NCBI RefSeq assembly: GCF_004331915.1
Contig: NZ_CP036528.1
Location: forward strand, 2,276,273 to 2,340,272
DNA from: Ureibacillus thermophilus
Lineage (GTDB): Bacteria > Bacillota > Bacilli > Bacillales_A > Planococcaceae
DNA: 64,000 bases
Reading direction: 5' to 3'
The notes below the pieces were generated by a model. The model saw only the letters and a program-made list of their open reading frames with translations, had not been told where the DNA came from and made no database searches. The position numbers were made by a program, and so were the translations under genes. Below are positions 1-9,334 of the stretch, piece after piece. Position 1 is the first letter of the stretch; each line of letters starts with the position of its first letter.

Positions 1-494
1 GCATCACAAAAGATTATATTTTAGAAGGTGAGTTTACGAAAAATCAGGAAAACCTTATCTTCTATGGCGGAGTGGGAACCGGTAAAACATTCCTTTCCAC
101 TCTCATCGCCCTCAATTTGATGAAAAAACAAGGAAAAAGAGTGAAGTTCTATACGGCCGCCTCCATTGTCAATGCTTTATTGGAGGCCAATGAAAAAGGT
201 GACCTTGGTAAATTTCTCAATCAAATCGAAAAGTTGGATCTCTTGATTCTTGATGAATTGGGCTATATTCCATTGCATAAACAGGGGGCAGAGTTATTAT
301 TTCAAGTTATTTCCATGTGTTATGAAACCAAAAGCATCATTGTGACAACCAATTTACCTTTTAGCCAATGGAATAATGTCTTTGGCGATCCCATTTTAAC
401 AGAGGCCGTCATTGATCGGCTGATTCATCATTCTCATTTAATCATCTTCAATGGTGAAAGTCACCGATACAAAGACTCAATCTCTCAACGTTAA
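1..494 (+). CDS. istB: IstB-like transposition helper ATPase, 5'-truncated by the window
   Basis: AAA+ helper ATPase of IS21-family elements; in that family it binds DNA and activates the IstA transposase. The open frame already runs at base 3, so the true start lies outside the window. The Walker A motif GGVGTGKT is at about bases 66-89 and a Walker B-like LLILDELGY follows near 238-264, then VTTNLPFSQW and an arginine-containing C-terminus (VIDRLIHHSH), all typical of IstB. No istA is visible because it would lie to the left. The gene ends at a TAA at 492-494, and the next 60 bases hold an imperfect inverted repeat (GGCAAGT near 511, ACTTGCC near 552) that may belong to the element's end. 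Confidence 0.85.
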   Translation, partial: ITKDYILEGEFTKNQENLIFYGGVGTGKTFLSTLIALNLMKKQGKRVKFYTAASIVNALLEANEKGDLGKFLNQIEKLDLLILDELGYIPLHKQGAELLFQVISMCYETKSIIVTTNLPFSQWNNVFGDPILTEAVIDRLIHHSHLIIFNGESHRYKDSISQR

Positions 495-583
495 CCATGG
501 AATTTGGCAAGTGTATGTATGCATTTTTAATTGCCATTTCATACATTTTCTACTTGCCAAAAACATTCCAACTATGAAGAAAA

Positions 584-751
584 TTACACTGGAAACAACC
601 AAAACATATCCAGAATTAAAAAAACATTATAAAAAGTCCCTTTATCCGAAGATCCTAGATTTAAAGTTAATATAGCAGCAACAATATATTGAGTTGAAAT
701 TAAAATAGCTGAAACGACAAAAAACAATGTTCCTAAAATTTTACGATTCAA
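584..751 (-). CDS. small hypothetical membrane protein, TTG start
   Basis: A 55-codon minus-strand reading frame starting at TTG (749-751), preceded by AAAGGGTTGG at good ribosome-binding distance. It encodes a hydrophobic protein that begins MNRKILGTLFFVVSAIL and has one or two possible membrane segments. I do not recognise a family. The frame ends about 90 bases from the IS21 remnant, so the protein may have been shortened by the insertion. The stretch 495-850 holds nothing else I can support. Confidence 0.3.
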   Translation of the reverse strand: MNRKILGTLFFVVSAILISTQYIVAAILTLNLGSSDKGTFYNVFLILDMFWLFPV

Positions 752-849
752 TATACCAACCCTTTCCTATTTTGTTAATTTTAGTTGACTTTGAAATCCC
801 TTCCGTTAAAGTTAATTGTATACCATTTATTCCAAAAGGAGGATATTAT

Positions 850-1114
850 ATGAATTTGAAATCTATTTTTTCAACTGTTTTATTGGCTTTTACAGTATTT
901 TTCATCACGTCGTTTAGTGCCTCAGCTTATGACAATAGAACCTGGTTATTCTGGATATTGGAGATTTGATCCAAAAATGAGAAAATCAATAGGTACTTTA
1001 AGAAACCTTCTCCACGGACAATTTATGTCAGAAACTTCTGTTACCACAATGTATCCTACCCACCTTAATGGTCAATTAGACGGATGGTTGGTTGCAGTAA
1101 AAACTAAATTATAA
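850..1114 (+). pseudogene. frameshifted small secreted protein
   Basis: AAAGGAGG at 837-844 precedes an ATG at 850. The first 26 codons form a clean signal peptide (MNLKSIFSTVLLAFTVFF, cleavage site near SASA-YD). The frame then stops at 967-969, but the +1 frame stays open to a TAA at 1112-1114 and carries EPGYSGYWRFDPKMRKS and LNGQLDGWLVAVKTKL. Removing one A near 937 would fuse both parts into an 87-residue secreted protein (AYDNEPGYSGYW). I read it as one gene broken by a single-base insertion or by a sequencing error. No family is recognised. Confidence 0.5.
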
Positions 1115-1144
1115 AAAACAAAAAGGAGTAGCATTCGCTACTCC
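1112..1144 (-). terminator. rho-independent terminator after rpmA
   Basis: Perfect 8-bp stem GGAGTAGC / GCTACTCC with a 4-nt loop at 1125-1144. On the minus strand it is followed by a T-rich run (1112-1124), 18 bases beyond the rpmA stop. Confidence 0.85.
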
Positions 1145-1161
1145 TCTCAGATTCGTTTAAA

Positions 1162-1814
<653 letters not shown>

Positions 1815-1825
1815 TCAGCCACCTC

Positions 1826-2134
1826 TTATGCGTTGATGGACTCGATCACTAATTTTGTATAAGGTTGACGGTGACCTTGTTTACGGCGATAGTTTTTCTT
1901 AGCTTTGTATTTGAAAACAGTGATTTTTTTGCCGCGGCCTTCTTTCACTACTTTCGCAGTTACAGTTGCGCCTTCAACAGTTGGAGTACCAACTTTCACT
2001 GTTTCGCCGCCAACGAAAAGAACTTTATCGAAAGTTACAGTTTCGTTAGGCTCAACACCTAATTTTTCAACGTAAATTTCTTGTCCAGCTTCAACTTTAT
2101 ACTGTTTGCCACCAGTTTCGATAATAGCGTACAT
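1826..2134 (-). CDS. rplU: 50S ribosomal protein L21
   Basis: 102-residue L21 ([17 protein letters not shown], then the C-terminal [20 protein letters not shown] motif that contacts 23S rRNA). Length is normal for the family. First gene of the rplU-prp-rpmA operon, 11 bases upstream of prp, with GGAGGTG before its ATG. The preceding 110 bases resemble the L21 leader, so autoregulation by free L21 is likely. Confidence 0.97.
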   Translation of the reverse strand: MYAIIETGGKQYKVEAGQEIYVEKLGVEPNETVTFDKVLFVGGETVKVGTPTVEGATVTAKVVKEGRGKKITVFKYKAKKNYRRKQGHRQPYTKLVIESINA

Positions 2135-2240
2135 CTTTGCACCTCCTCTAGTCTAAGACTCGCCTGTGGAAAGGTGATCCATGTGATGCTTAAAGACCCT
2201 CCCAGAGCGGTTGTAGCACAGGTGCTACATAACATATGAA
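2135..2240 (-). promoter_or_regulatory. L21 leader (ribosomal protein autoregulatory leader), candidate
   Basis: The untranslated leader of rplU contains GTGCTACA, an AGCGG/CCCTCC-rich core, TTAAGCATCACATGG and CTTTCCACAGGCGAGTCTTAG before the Shine-Dalgarno, in the position and general sequence of the Rfam L21_leader of Bacillales. I recognise it from pattern and location; a covariance-model scan with the L21_leader model would confirm it. Confidence 0.6.
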
Positions 2241-2269
2241 ATGTTATCATACTGGAAGGGTTAAGTCAA
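2241..2269 (-). promoter_or_regulatory. sigma-A-type promoter for rplU operon
   Basis: Minus-strand -35 TTGACT (2269-2264), 17-base spacer, -10 TAACAT (2246-2241). The -35 abuts the spoIVFB stop codon. The -10 is weak; an overlapping TATGAT would give too short a spacer. Confidence 0.4.
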
Positions 2270-2899
2270 TCGATTCAATACATATTTTTCAAAAGCAATC
2301 CGGTATTTTCGATAGCGCCATTCTTGCACTACTTTCATCCATAAAAAGATGCTTAACACAAATAAAAATAATGTTTGGGGAAGCATTACAAAGGTAATGA
2401 TGGCTGACAAGGAAATGAGTATGAGTGAAATGGCAAGAAACAACTCGTACATTTTGACCTTTTTTGAAAAGATTAAAATAAGCGAAAACACAATTCTTCC
2501 ACCGTCCAAAGGCCAAACCGGAATTAAATTAATGAGCAAAAGAATCATTTGAATTTTGATCAACTGCTTGGCCAATATAGGGTCTAAAAAAGAGGCCATC
2601 AACATGAAGCAAAAAGTAGCTACGGGACCGCCAAGGCTGATTAGGAGTTGTTTGTGAGGAGATAAAGCATATCCACCCTCCAGTTCAATTTCTCCCCCAT
2701 ACGGCATAATGACGCAGCGCTTCACCTTCACTCCTAACAGCCATGCAACGAGCATATGCCCTAGTTCATGAACTAATAATGAAGATAAAATGAGGGCATA
2801 ATAACTGACATTACCGTACAAGATTAAACCAAATAACAGAGGCAAAAATAATGGATGAATGGTCATACGCATCATGGCAGCATATGCTCTTTCATCCAT
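2261..2899 (-). CDS. spoIVFB: SpoIVFB-like intramembrane metalloprotease lacking the CBS domain
   Basis: Site-2 protease family (M50) enzyme that in B. subtilis cleaves pro-sigma-K in the outer forespore membrane. The zinc site HELGH (about residues 45-49) and NLIPVWPLDGG with the third ligand Asp are intact, embedded in five or six membrane segments. The protein ends at about residue 212 (YRKYRIAFEKYVLNRLT), the point where the B. subtilis protein continues into a C-terminal CBS domain, so that regulatory domain is absent; a promoter and the L21 leader follow at once. ATG 2899 or ATG 2875 may be the start; the latter gives an ATGA overlap with spoIVFA and neither has a strong ribosome site. 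Confidence 0.88.
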   Translation of the reverse strand: MDERAYAAMMRMTIHPLFLPLLFGLILYGNVSYYALILSSLLVHELGHMLVAWLLGVKVKRCVIMPYGGEIELEGGYALSPHKQLLISLGGPVATFCFMLMASFLDPILAKQLIKIQMILLLINLIPVWPLDGGRIVFSLILIFSKKVKMYELFLAISLILISLSAIITFVMLPQTLFLFVLSIFLWMKVVQEWRYRKYRIAFEKYVLNRLT

Positions 2900-3435
2900 G
2901 ATAATGTCTCTTCTAAATTTAGAATGTTCCCATCCTTTTCAACTTGAATGTATAAATCTCCCGGTTCTTTCTTGCCAATCGTGCTCCCTCTTTCAATAGA
3001 TGTATACGGAAGCAACGAGAAAGAATCCACATTTCCATATGTCACGGTTGTATCGTCTTCATAATAAACTGAAATCGTTTTCCCCGTATCTTTCGAATAT
3101 CCCGTGTACACAACGAGACCATGGTCCACTGCTATAATCGGCACGGCTTCATCATAGGTAAACAAATACCCTTTGTAATAAGGTTTAACTTGTACAAAGG
3201 TAAGGAGTTCTTGGTTAATAGGCTCTGAAGAAACCGCAATCTTATCCTTTGACTCTCTGCCGAAAATTTCTCTCAGCACATGGCGCATAAATTTTAAGTC
3301 TTCAGAGCTATATACGATTTTCTTCACATCCACCGAAATTTTTCCACTTTCTTGAAGATGGCCAGCTGTCAGAACGCTAATGCAAAGAAAAAAGGCTGTA
3401 ATCCATTTCCATTTTTTCACCATACCCTCATCCAT
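2872..3435 (-). CDS. spoIVFA: SpoIVFA-like sporulation membrane protein (M23/LytM fold)
   Basis: About 187 residues: a short N-terminal cytoplasmic stretch, one membrane segment (WITAFFLCISVLTAG), and a C-terminal degenerate M23 (LytM-like) domain with AVDHGLVVYTGYSKDTGKT and VTYGNVDSFSLLPYTSI. In B. subtilis SpoIVFA anchors and inhibits SpoIVFB; the overlapping gene order is the same here. It is shorter than the 264-residue B. subtilis protein, missing much of the linker. I chose ATG 3435 because AAGGA lies 9 bases upstream; ATG 3441 is too close to it. Confidence 0.85.
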   Translation of the reverse strand: MDEGMVKKWKWITAFFLCISVLTAGHLQESGKISVDVKKIVYSSEDLKFMRHVLREIFGRESKDKIAVSSEPINQELLTFVQVKPYYKGYLFTYDEAVPIIAVDHGLVVYTGYSKDTGKTISVYYEDDTTVTYGNVDSFSLLPYTSIERGSTIGKKEPGDLYIQVEKDGNILNLEETLSWMKEHMLP

Positions 3436-3504
3436 TCCCATTTTTCCTTATTATATGAACGAGATGAAAATACGATTCTATTTGCAGAAAATGAGAATGG
3501 ACGG

Positions 3505-3610
3505 AAAACAAAAAAAGACTGCCCAAAGGTTGCGCCGCTTTGTTGATTTCGAATGCAACTCCATCGTCTTGGTCATCAACAAAGTGTCGAATCTTTACAC
3601 AGCCTTTTCA
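3505..3610 (-). terminator. long hairpin between spoIVFA and minD
   Basis: Downstream of minD on the minus strand, ACTTTGTTGAT pairs with ATCAACAAAG across a 27-base loop and an outer GGCTGTGTAAAG / CTTTGGGCAGTC pair closes it, followed by seven T's. It would end the mreBCD-minCD transcript before spoIVFA. Confidence 0.5.
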
Positions 3611-3620
3611 TATGAAACGA

Positions 3621-4418
3621 TTATTTTGAGAAAATTGAAATTAACCGTTTAAATACTCCTTTATGTTCTTCTTCCAGGGTCATTAAAGGCACTGATTCGC
3701 CCAAAATTCTTCTAGCAATATTGCGATAACCTAACGAAGCTTTATTATTTGGATCCATGACAATTGGTTCTCCTTTATTGGAAGAAGCAATTACGTCCTC
3801 ATTATCGACAATGATTCCTAATAAATCAATGGAAAGATGAGTCGTAATTTCATTAATATCCATGCAATCGCCTTGATTGATTAAATCTTTTCGCACTCGG
3901 TTAATAATCAGTTTAGGTGGATCCATTTCTTCTTGTTCCAGCAAGCCAATAATACGGTCCGCATCCCGTACAGCTGAAATTTCAGGAGTTGTAACGACAA
4001 TGGCGCTATCTGCACCGGCTACAGCGTTGCGATATCCTTGTTCAATTCCAGCAGGACAATCGATTAAAACGTATTCAAATTCTCTTTTTAATTCTTCAAT
4101 TAATGTTTTCATTTGTTCAGGTGTCACTGCATTTTTATCAGTTGTTTGCGCAGCAGGCAATAAAAATAACTTCTCATCAACCCGTTTGTCTTTCACTAAC
4201 GCTTGATGAATTTTACAGCGCCCTTCAACTACATCCACTAAATCATAAATAATTCGATTGTCTAGACCCAGTACGAGATCTAAATTTCGAAGACCGATAT
4301 CTGTATCCACTAAGCACACTTTTTTTCCTTGAAGTGCCAGAGCTGTCCCTAGGTTCGCTGTTGTTGTTGTTTTACCGACTCCGCCTTTACCTGAAGTTAT
4401 TACAATAGCTTCCCCCAC
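3621..4418 (-). CDS. minD: septum-site-determining ATPase MinD
   Basis: 265-residue ParA/MinD ATPase. The deviant Walker A GKGGVGKTT (residues 10-18), DTDIGLRNLDLVLG, the switch VLIDCPAGIE and an amphipathic C-terminal membrane-targeting helix (KGVFKRLISIFSK) are all present. It recruits MinC to the membrane to block polar division. Sits one base after minC in the mreBCD-minCD cluster, as in B. subtilis. Confidence 0.97.
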   Translation of the reverse strand: MGEAIVITSGKGGVGKTTTTANLGTALALQGKKVCLVDTDIGLRNLDLVLGLDNRIIYDLVDVVEGRCKIHQALVKDKRVDEKLFLLPAAQTTDKNAVTPEQMKTLIEELKREFEYVLIDCPAGIEQGYRNAVAGADSAIVVTTPEISAVRDADRIIGLLEQEEMDPPKLIINRVRKDLINQGDCMDINEITTHLSIDLLGIIVDNEDVIASSNKGEPIVMDPNNKASLGYRNIARRILGESVPLMTLEEEHKGVFKRLISIFSK

Positions 4419-4419
4419 A

Positions 4420-5085
4420 TTAGCTACCTCCTTTAGTGTTTAATAATGCCCGAATTTTTCGCACTTCCTGTAATCGGTCATATGAAATAATTCCTTCTTT
4501 ATTTATATATGCAAACAACTGCTCTGCATGTTTTCTGACAATTGGTTTTTCATTCGACATCACTTCAATGACATCTGCTATGTAAACATGGGTCGGTTCG
4601 AACCAAGAAGCGGCAATAATTGCTTCCCGATTTCCTCCAACCCCTGCGTGGGCCATTCCTTTTAGTTTTCCTAATACAAAAATATTTCCGCCTGCTTCAA
4701 TCTTCCCATTTGGATTCACATCGCCGATAACAATTATATCGCCTGGAGCCTGAATAATCTGCCCTGAACGTACAATGCCCACATATGTATCGCATTGCAA
4801 TTCTTGTTTTTTTGCATCGTTTTCATCCACTGAAATGACATTGCACATGATTTTTGATACGACCATTTTACCAGGGGTTTCAATGATGTTGATAATTTCT
4901 TGCTTTTGCTGTTCGAGAAGGTAGCGATAACCTAAATCGAGGGAGACATTGACTTTCCCATCAATCCCACCTTCTGATACTTTCCGCTCAAGTTCTTCCA
5001 CCAGGTCTCTGTAGGCGCACTGATCATCAAGCCGAAGCACTAATCCTTCTTTTGTCCCCTTCATATGGACAAGCTGTTTTTTCAT
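4420..5085 (-). CDS. minC: septum-site-determining protein MinC
   Basis: 221-residue FtsZ-assembly inhibitor. The C-terminal beta-helix domain is clear (VRSGQIIQAPGDIIVIGDVN, then GGNIFVLGKLKGMAHAGVGG), which binds MinD; the N-terminal half is the FtsZ-interacting domain and is divergent as usual. AGAGGTG precedes the ATG. Directly upstream of minD and 27 bases after mreD. Confidence 0.95.
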   Translation of the reverse strand: MKKQLVHMKGTKEGLVLRLDDQCAYRDLVEELERKVSEGGIDGKVNVSLDLGYRYLLEQQKQEIINIIETPGKMVVSKIMCNVISVDENDAKKQELQCDTYVGIVRSGQIIQAPGDIIVIGDVNPNGKIEAGGNIFVLGKLKGMAHAGVGGNREAIIAASWFEPTHVYIADVIEVMSNEKPIVRKHAEQLFAYINKEGIISYDRLQEVRKIRALLNTKGGS

Positions 5086-5112
5086 AAGAGTGACACCTCT
5101 CGCTTGATCAAA

Positions 5113-5640
5113 TTAAGACAATTCACGAATCTTTTGCAACACTCTGGCGTCAATTAAATATTTAAATGCCCAACCTAGCATGATTAAGTAGAGCAAATTC
5201 GCTAAAATGGAAGGAACTAATCGATTCATGAAAAATTCTATAAAAGGTAAATTTGTAAAATCAATGAAACGGAAGAAGTAGTATAAAACCACTTCCATTA
5301 ATGCAACAAGCAAAACTGATAAAATCGTAGTAATGCTTAAATGCTGGTGGATGTATTTTACAGACCAACCAGCAATGTAGCATACAAGAGGGTACAACAC
5401 CGTATATAAACCAATGATATCAATGTAAAACACATCATACAAGAGTCCAAAAATTAAACCGTAAGCAACGGCGCGTTTAGGATTATAATAAATGGATAGA
5501 AAAATTAAATAAAGGATAAGAAAACGGGGCACTAAATAAAAGAACTCCCCGTTCCATTCAATTGGTGAGAACAATGCAAATTCGGGCTCCAAAAAAAATA
5601 ATAAAATTGCTAAAAAGGGTATCATTAATCGAATCCACAT
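5113..5640 (-). CDS. mreD: rod shape-determining protein MreD
   Basis: 175-residue polytopic membrane protein with about five or six hydrophobic segments and the family-typical YGLIFGLLYDVFYIDIIGLY. It is part of the MreBCD complex that organises lateral wall synthesis. The ATG overlaps the mreC stop by one base (TAATG), indicating coupled translation. Confidence 0.93.
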   Translation of the reverse strand: MWIRLMIPFLAILLFFLEPEFALFSPIEWNGEFFYLVPRFLILYLIFLSIYYNPKRAVAYGLIFGLLYDVFYIDIIGLYTVLYPLVCYIAGWSVKYIHQHLSITTILSVLLVALMEVVLYYFFRFIDFTNLPFIEFFMNRLVPSILANLLYLIMLGWAFKYLIDARVLQKIRELS

Positions 5641-6557
5641 TATTCCTCTTCACCCTCACCCGGAATGCCCGTATTATTGGTTAAATCAGCATTTGTTCCA
5701 TCACCATCAGAACCGTCGATTACCGTTGCACTGCGTTTTGCAATAATCACTTTCTCCAACATTGAAAAATCAGCTGCCGGTTTAATATATGCCATTTTTG
5801 TCAAACCAAAATCTTCAGTAGTTACTTCCGTAATTTCACCAATCAGGATGCCTTTCGGGAAGATGCCACCCAGACCGGAAGTTACCACTTTATCGCCTTT
5901 ATTAATTTCTAAACTGGAATCAATTCGTTTTAATATCAATTCATTACGCTTTTCGTCATAACCTTCAATTAAACCATGTGCGACATTTTTTTTACTTTGA
6001 ACGACTGCAGAAACGCGGAAATTTGGATTATTCGTATATAATAATTCCACTTCTGAAGTAAAAGGTGTTACTAAGCTAATTTTACCTATCAACCCTTGCG
6101 TTGTGATTACAGCCATGTTTTTCTTTACCCCATGGGAAGAACCTTTATTGATGATGATTTTCTCTTCCCATTGGTCGGGATTTCTTGCAATTACCGTTGC
6201 CCGAAGCGGTTCATAATCTCTTAAACTCTCTTCATGATCCAAAAGGTCGCGCAATTGTTCGTTTTCGGATTTTAAATTATTTACTTCTACCTGAAGAGCA
6301 GCAAAATCCTCCAATCTTGTTTTCAACCGCTGATTTTCTTCATACGTGTTCAGCAAAGATTGGACATTTTCAAAAATATTTGTTATGTAATTGGCTGGCT
6401 TAGCCACGATGCTTTGTGCCAAGCCAACCGAATCTTTAATGAATTGTTCGGGGAGAGTTGCATTTTGACGATCGCGTAATGAAAAACTGATCAATGCCAC
6501 AAGTACAATTGTACCAACTAAAAGTACAATAATTTTTTTATTTGAAAAATGTGGCAT
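5640..6557 (-). CDS. mreC: rod shape-determining protein MreC
   Basis: 305 residues: N-terminal membrane anchor (IIVLLVGTIVLVALISF), a coiled coil of about residues 60-110 (NTYEENQRLKTRLEDFAAL), then the two beta-barrel extracytoplasmic domain with RNPDQWEEKIIINKGSSHGV and KGDKVVTSGLGGIFPKGI. Acidic, Gly/Asn-rich tail. It links cytoplasmic MreB to wall synthases. Twelve bases after mreB. Confidence 0.95.
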   Translation of the reverse strand: MPHFSNKKIIVLLVGTIVLVALISFSLRDRQNATLPEQFIKDSVGLAQSIVAKPANYITNIFENVQSLLNTYEENQRLKTRLEDFAALQVEVNNLKSENEQLRDLLDHEESLRDYEPLRATVIARNPDQWEEKIIINKGSSHGVKKNMAVITTQGLIGKISLVTPFTSEVELLYTNNPNFRVSAVVQSKKNVAHGLIEGYDEKRNELILKRIDSSLEINKGDKVVTSGLGGIFPKGILIGEITEVTTEDFGLTKMAYIKPAADFSMLEKVIIAKRSATVIDGSDGDGTNADLTNNTGIPGEGEEE

Positions 6558-6569
6558 TGCTATCCCCCC

Positions 6570-7589
6570 TTATTTTTTTATCTGCTGAGACCGGATTAAA
6601 TCGATATGTTCTAAAGCTTTTCCAGTGCCGATTGCTACACAATCTAACGGATTTTCCGCAATAAATACAGGCATTTTTGTTTCATCACTAATTACTTTAT
6701 CAAGATTTTTCAATAGCGCACCGCCGCCTGTAAGAACAATTCCTCGCTCCATTACGTCTGCAGAAAGTTCAGGCGGAGTTTTTTCAAGGGTTTTCTTCAC
6801 GCCATCAATAATGGCCGCAATGGATTCTTTTAGAGATTCCGAGATTTCACTCGAAGAAATTTCAATCGTTTTAGGCAAGCCTGTCACTAAATCTCTTCCT
6901 CGAATTTCCATCTTTTCATCGACATCATCCACTCGAGCAGTACCGATTTGCATTTTAATCTGTTCTGCTGTTCGTTCCCCAATTGTTAAGTTATATTGTT
7001 TTCGAATATAACTGATGATTGCTTGGTCCATTGCGTCCCCAGCAATGCGGACAGACTCGCTTGTCACAATGCCGCCTAAAGAAATAACGGCAACTTCAGT
7101 AGTTCCCCCTCCAATGTCAACGACCATGGAACCTGTTGGATCCCAAACCGGAAGATCTGCACCAATGGCAGCTGCAAATGGCTCTTCAATCGTAAACGCT
7201 TCTTTTGCCCCAGCTTGGCGAGCTGCATCAATTACCGCCCGCTCCTCAACAGACGTGATGCCAAAAGGTACACAAATCATGACATTTGGCTTTTTCCAAT
7301 TGGATCCTGAATTTTTTAAAGCTTGTTTTAAATAATATTGAATCATTGCCGTCGTAATATCAAAATCTGCAATTACTCCATCTTTCATCGGCCGTATTGC
7401 GACAATGGAGCCTGGTGTACGTCCGATCATATTTTTCGCATCATTACCAACTGCAACGATGTCACCAGTTTTTGTATTTTTTGCTACTACGGATGGTTCA
7501 CGTAATACAATTCCTTTGCCTTTCACAAATACCAATGTATTGGCTGTACCAAGATCAATACCTACATCTTTATTTCCTAATCCAAACAA
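6570..7589 (-). CDS. mreB: rod shape-determining actin-like protein MreB
   Basis: 339-residue bacterial actin. Phosphate-1 motif [17 protein letters not shown], phosphate-2 [18 protein letters not shown] and the adenosine motif [11 protein letters not shown] are intact. Start is TTG (7589) with AAAGGGAG upstream, giving [14 protein letters not shown] as in B. subtilis MreB. Heads the mreBCD-minCD operon, separated from radC by a terminator and a 350-base gap with its own likely promoter. Confidence 0.97.
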   Translation of the reverse strand: MFGLGNKDVGIDLGTANTLVFVKGKGIVLREPSVVAKNTKTGDIVAVGNDAKNMIGRTPGSIVAIRPMKDGVIADFDITTAMIQYYLKQALKNSGSNWKKPNVMICVPFGITSVEERAVIDAARQAGAKEAFTIEEPFAAAIGADLPVWDPTGSMVVDIGGGTTEVAVISLGGIVTSESVRIAGDAMDQAIISYIRKQYNLTIGERTAEQIKMQIGTARVDDVDEKMEIRGRDLVTGLPKTIEISSSEISESLKESIAAIIDGVKKTLEKTPPELSADVMERGIVLTGGGALLKNLDKVISDETKMPVFIAENPLDCVAIGTGKALEHIDLIRSQQIKK

Positions 7590-7867
7590 ATTTTGTACTC
7601 CCTTTCTATTTACAGCTTTGTTTCTCTAAGACTGTCCAAAATCATAAATTTTATTATAGCGGATTGTGTCGAAAAATTATAGTATCAAGGGGCGTTTTTC
7701 CCATGAATTTCATGCAACCCATACATTTTTCGCATTAATCATTGTATTGCGAAATTGCGCTTGACACAACGAAAAATATATTGTTATTTTTTACAAACTC
7801 ATTACAAATCCACTTATAATAAGACGATTTTTACGAATGAAAGTTCTTTGAAACATCAACATGATGT
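7590..7867 (-). promoter_or_regulatory. mreB upstream region with a TATAAT -10
   Basis: Intergenic region upstream of mreB. A consensus TATAAT lies on the minus strand at 7658-7653, followed by AAAATTTATG; no good -35 sits at 17 bases (a TTGATA lies 24 bases away). No riboswitch or reading frame is recognised in the rest. Confidence 0.35.
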
Positions 7868-7912
7868 AAAAAAAGCCGAAAATCCGAAAAATAAAGGACT
7901 TTCGACTTTTTT
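7868..7912 (-). terminator. radC terminator
   Basis: Minus-strand hairpin GTCGAAAGTCC / GGATTTTCGGC with flanking A and T runs, 30 bases after the radC stop. The A/T runs on both sides would let it work in either direction. Confidence 0.75.
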
Positions 7913-7942
7913 GGAATGAAGTTTTCACAATTGAAACAAGCA

Positions 7943-8641
7943 TTAAATATATCCTTGCTCTTTTAAACTAAAGTATTGATGATCGCCAATTATAAGATGA
8001 TCAATCAATTCAATCCCGATGATATACCCAGCTTCTTGCAGCCTTTTTGTCACTTCAATATCCTCTGGACTTGGCGCCGCATTCCCGCTTGGATGGTTAT
8101 GGGCGCAAATAATGGAAGCAGCTGAACGCTTAATCGCTTCTTTAAAAATTTCACGAGGATGTACGATAGACGAATTCAAGCTTCCAATAAAAATCGTTTG
8201 CTTATGAATGACCTGATTTTTCGTATTTAAATATAATGCTACAAAATGTTCCTGCTGCAATGAACTCATTTCAGGCATTAAAAAGGATGCCGCATCTTTC
8301 GGAGAACGGACGGCAAAGCGGGAATCTATTTGCTTTTGGGAAAGCCTCCTTCCCAGTTCAATCGCTGCCAAAAGCTGAACTGCCTTTGCTTGTCCAATCC
8401 CTTTAATGGACATGATTTCTTCTAATGTGGCGTATTTTAATTCATGCAATTTTTCAAAATACGTGAGGACCCGATTGGCAAGGGAGAGGACCGATTCCTG
8501 CTTCGTTCCGGTTCTGAGCAGAATCGCAATGAGCTCTACGTTTGATAAACTTTGTGGCCCTTGTTTAATAAGCCTTTCCCTTGGACGATCATCGATATGG
8601 ATATCACGAATCATCAATTCAGAAAAAGTGCCGATGGACAT
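7943..8641 (-). CDS. radC: RadC/YsxA family JAMM-domain protein
   Basis: 232 residues: N-terminal helix-hairpin-helix (IMSIKGIGQAKAVQLLAA, about 75-95) and C-terminal MPN/JAMM metal domain with the HxHPSG...SxxD signature (CAHNHPSGNAAPSPED). Long called a DNA repair protein, but its real role is not established. The start uses GGGAGG. It lies 12 bases after maf as in B. subtilis. Confidence 0.94.
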   Translation of the reverse strand: MSIGTFSELMIRDIHIDDRPRERLIKQGPQSLSNVELIAILLRTGTKQESVLSLANRVLTYFEKLHELKYATLEEIMSIKGIGQAKAVQLLAAIELGRRLSQKQIDSRFAVRSPKDAASFLMPEMSSLQQEHFVALYLNTKNQVIHKQTIFIGSLNSSIVHPREIFKEAIKRSAASIICAHNHPSGNAAPSPEDIEVTKRLQEAGYIIGIELIDHLIIGDHQYFSLKEQGYI

Positions 8642-8653
8642 CCAATAACCTCC

Positions 8654-9241
8654 CTAAAATTCGATAATTTTCAATTCCACCAGTTTTTCAAACAGCGATG
8701 CAATCGGCAGACCAACAACGGTATTGTAGTCTCCCTCGATTCGGTCGATAAATAAAGCCCCGCCCGTTTGGATTCCGTAGCCACCAGCTTTATCAAAAGG
8801 GTCTTTCGTTTCCACATATTTTTCAATTAATGGTTTAGGGAGGTATTTAAAATAAACATCTGTCACTTCCACAAAAGATTCCACTTGGCGATCTTTAGTC
8901 ATAATTGCTACAGCAGTCATCACTTGATGGCGATTGGATGAAAGTTTCTCTAAATGAGCAATCGCCTCTTCCTTTGTTTTCGGTTTGTGGAGAAGCTCAT
9001 TATTGAATACTACAATAGTATCTGCACCAATAACCGTTTTTCCGGGGCAAAGGGAGGCTACATCTTTAGTTTTTAATAATGCCACTTTTTGAACGTAGTC
9101 TTTAAAATCCGTTGCCTGTACAGAAGTTTCTTCCACACTGCTTGTGATGACTTCGAATGGGACGCCCAACTTTGAAAATAATTCTTTTCTTCTTGGTGAG
9201 GCTGAAGCTAAAACGAGTTGATGTGTTGTTCTAAATTTCAT
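8654..9241 (-). CDS. maf: Maf-type nucleotide pyrophosphatase
   Basis: About 195 residues, Maf/HAM1-like fold. The phosphate-binding LVLASASPRRKELF at the N-terminus and VIGADTIVV in the middle contain the catalytic residues, with YGIQTGGALFIDRIEGDYNTVVGLP near the end. The family dephosphorylates dTTP/UTP or modified nucleotides and inhibits septation when overproduced in B. subtilis. ATG 9241 is preferred because AGGAGG sits 7 bases upstream; the upstream ATG overlaps it. Confidence 0.95.
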   Translation of the reverse strand: MKFRTTHQLVLASASPRRKELFSKLGVPFEVITSSVEETSVQATDFKDYVQKVALLKTKDVASLCPGKTVIGADTIVVFNNELLHKPKTKEEAIAHLEKLSSNRHQVMTAVAIMTKDRQVESFVEVTDVYFKYLPKPLIEKYVETKDPFDKAGGYGIQTGGALFIDRIEGDYNTVVGLPIASLFEKLVELKIIEF

Positions 9242-9334
9242 TTCCATTCCTCCTATACATAATATAGCCGAGGAATGGCATTTTGAAAAATTTATCGAAG
9301 GAATAAAATTTTACAAATCGCCCGTTTTTATCGT

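Noticed and set aside
451-675. 74-codon frame after istB
   Set aside because: It overlaps istB in another frame and lacks a ribosome site; considered a shadow.
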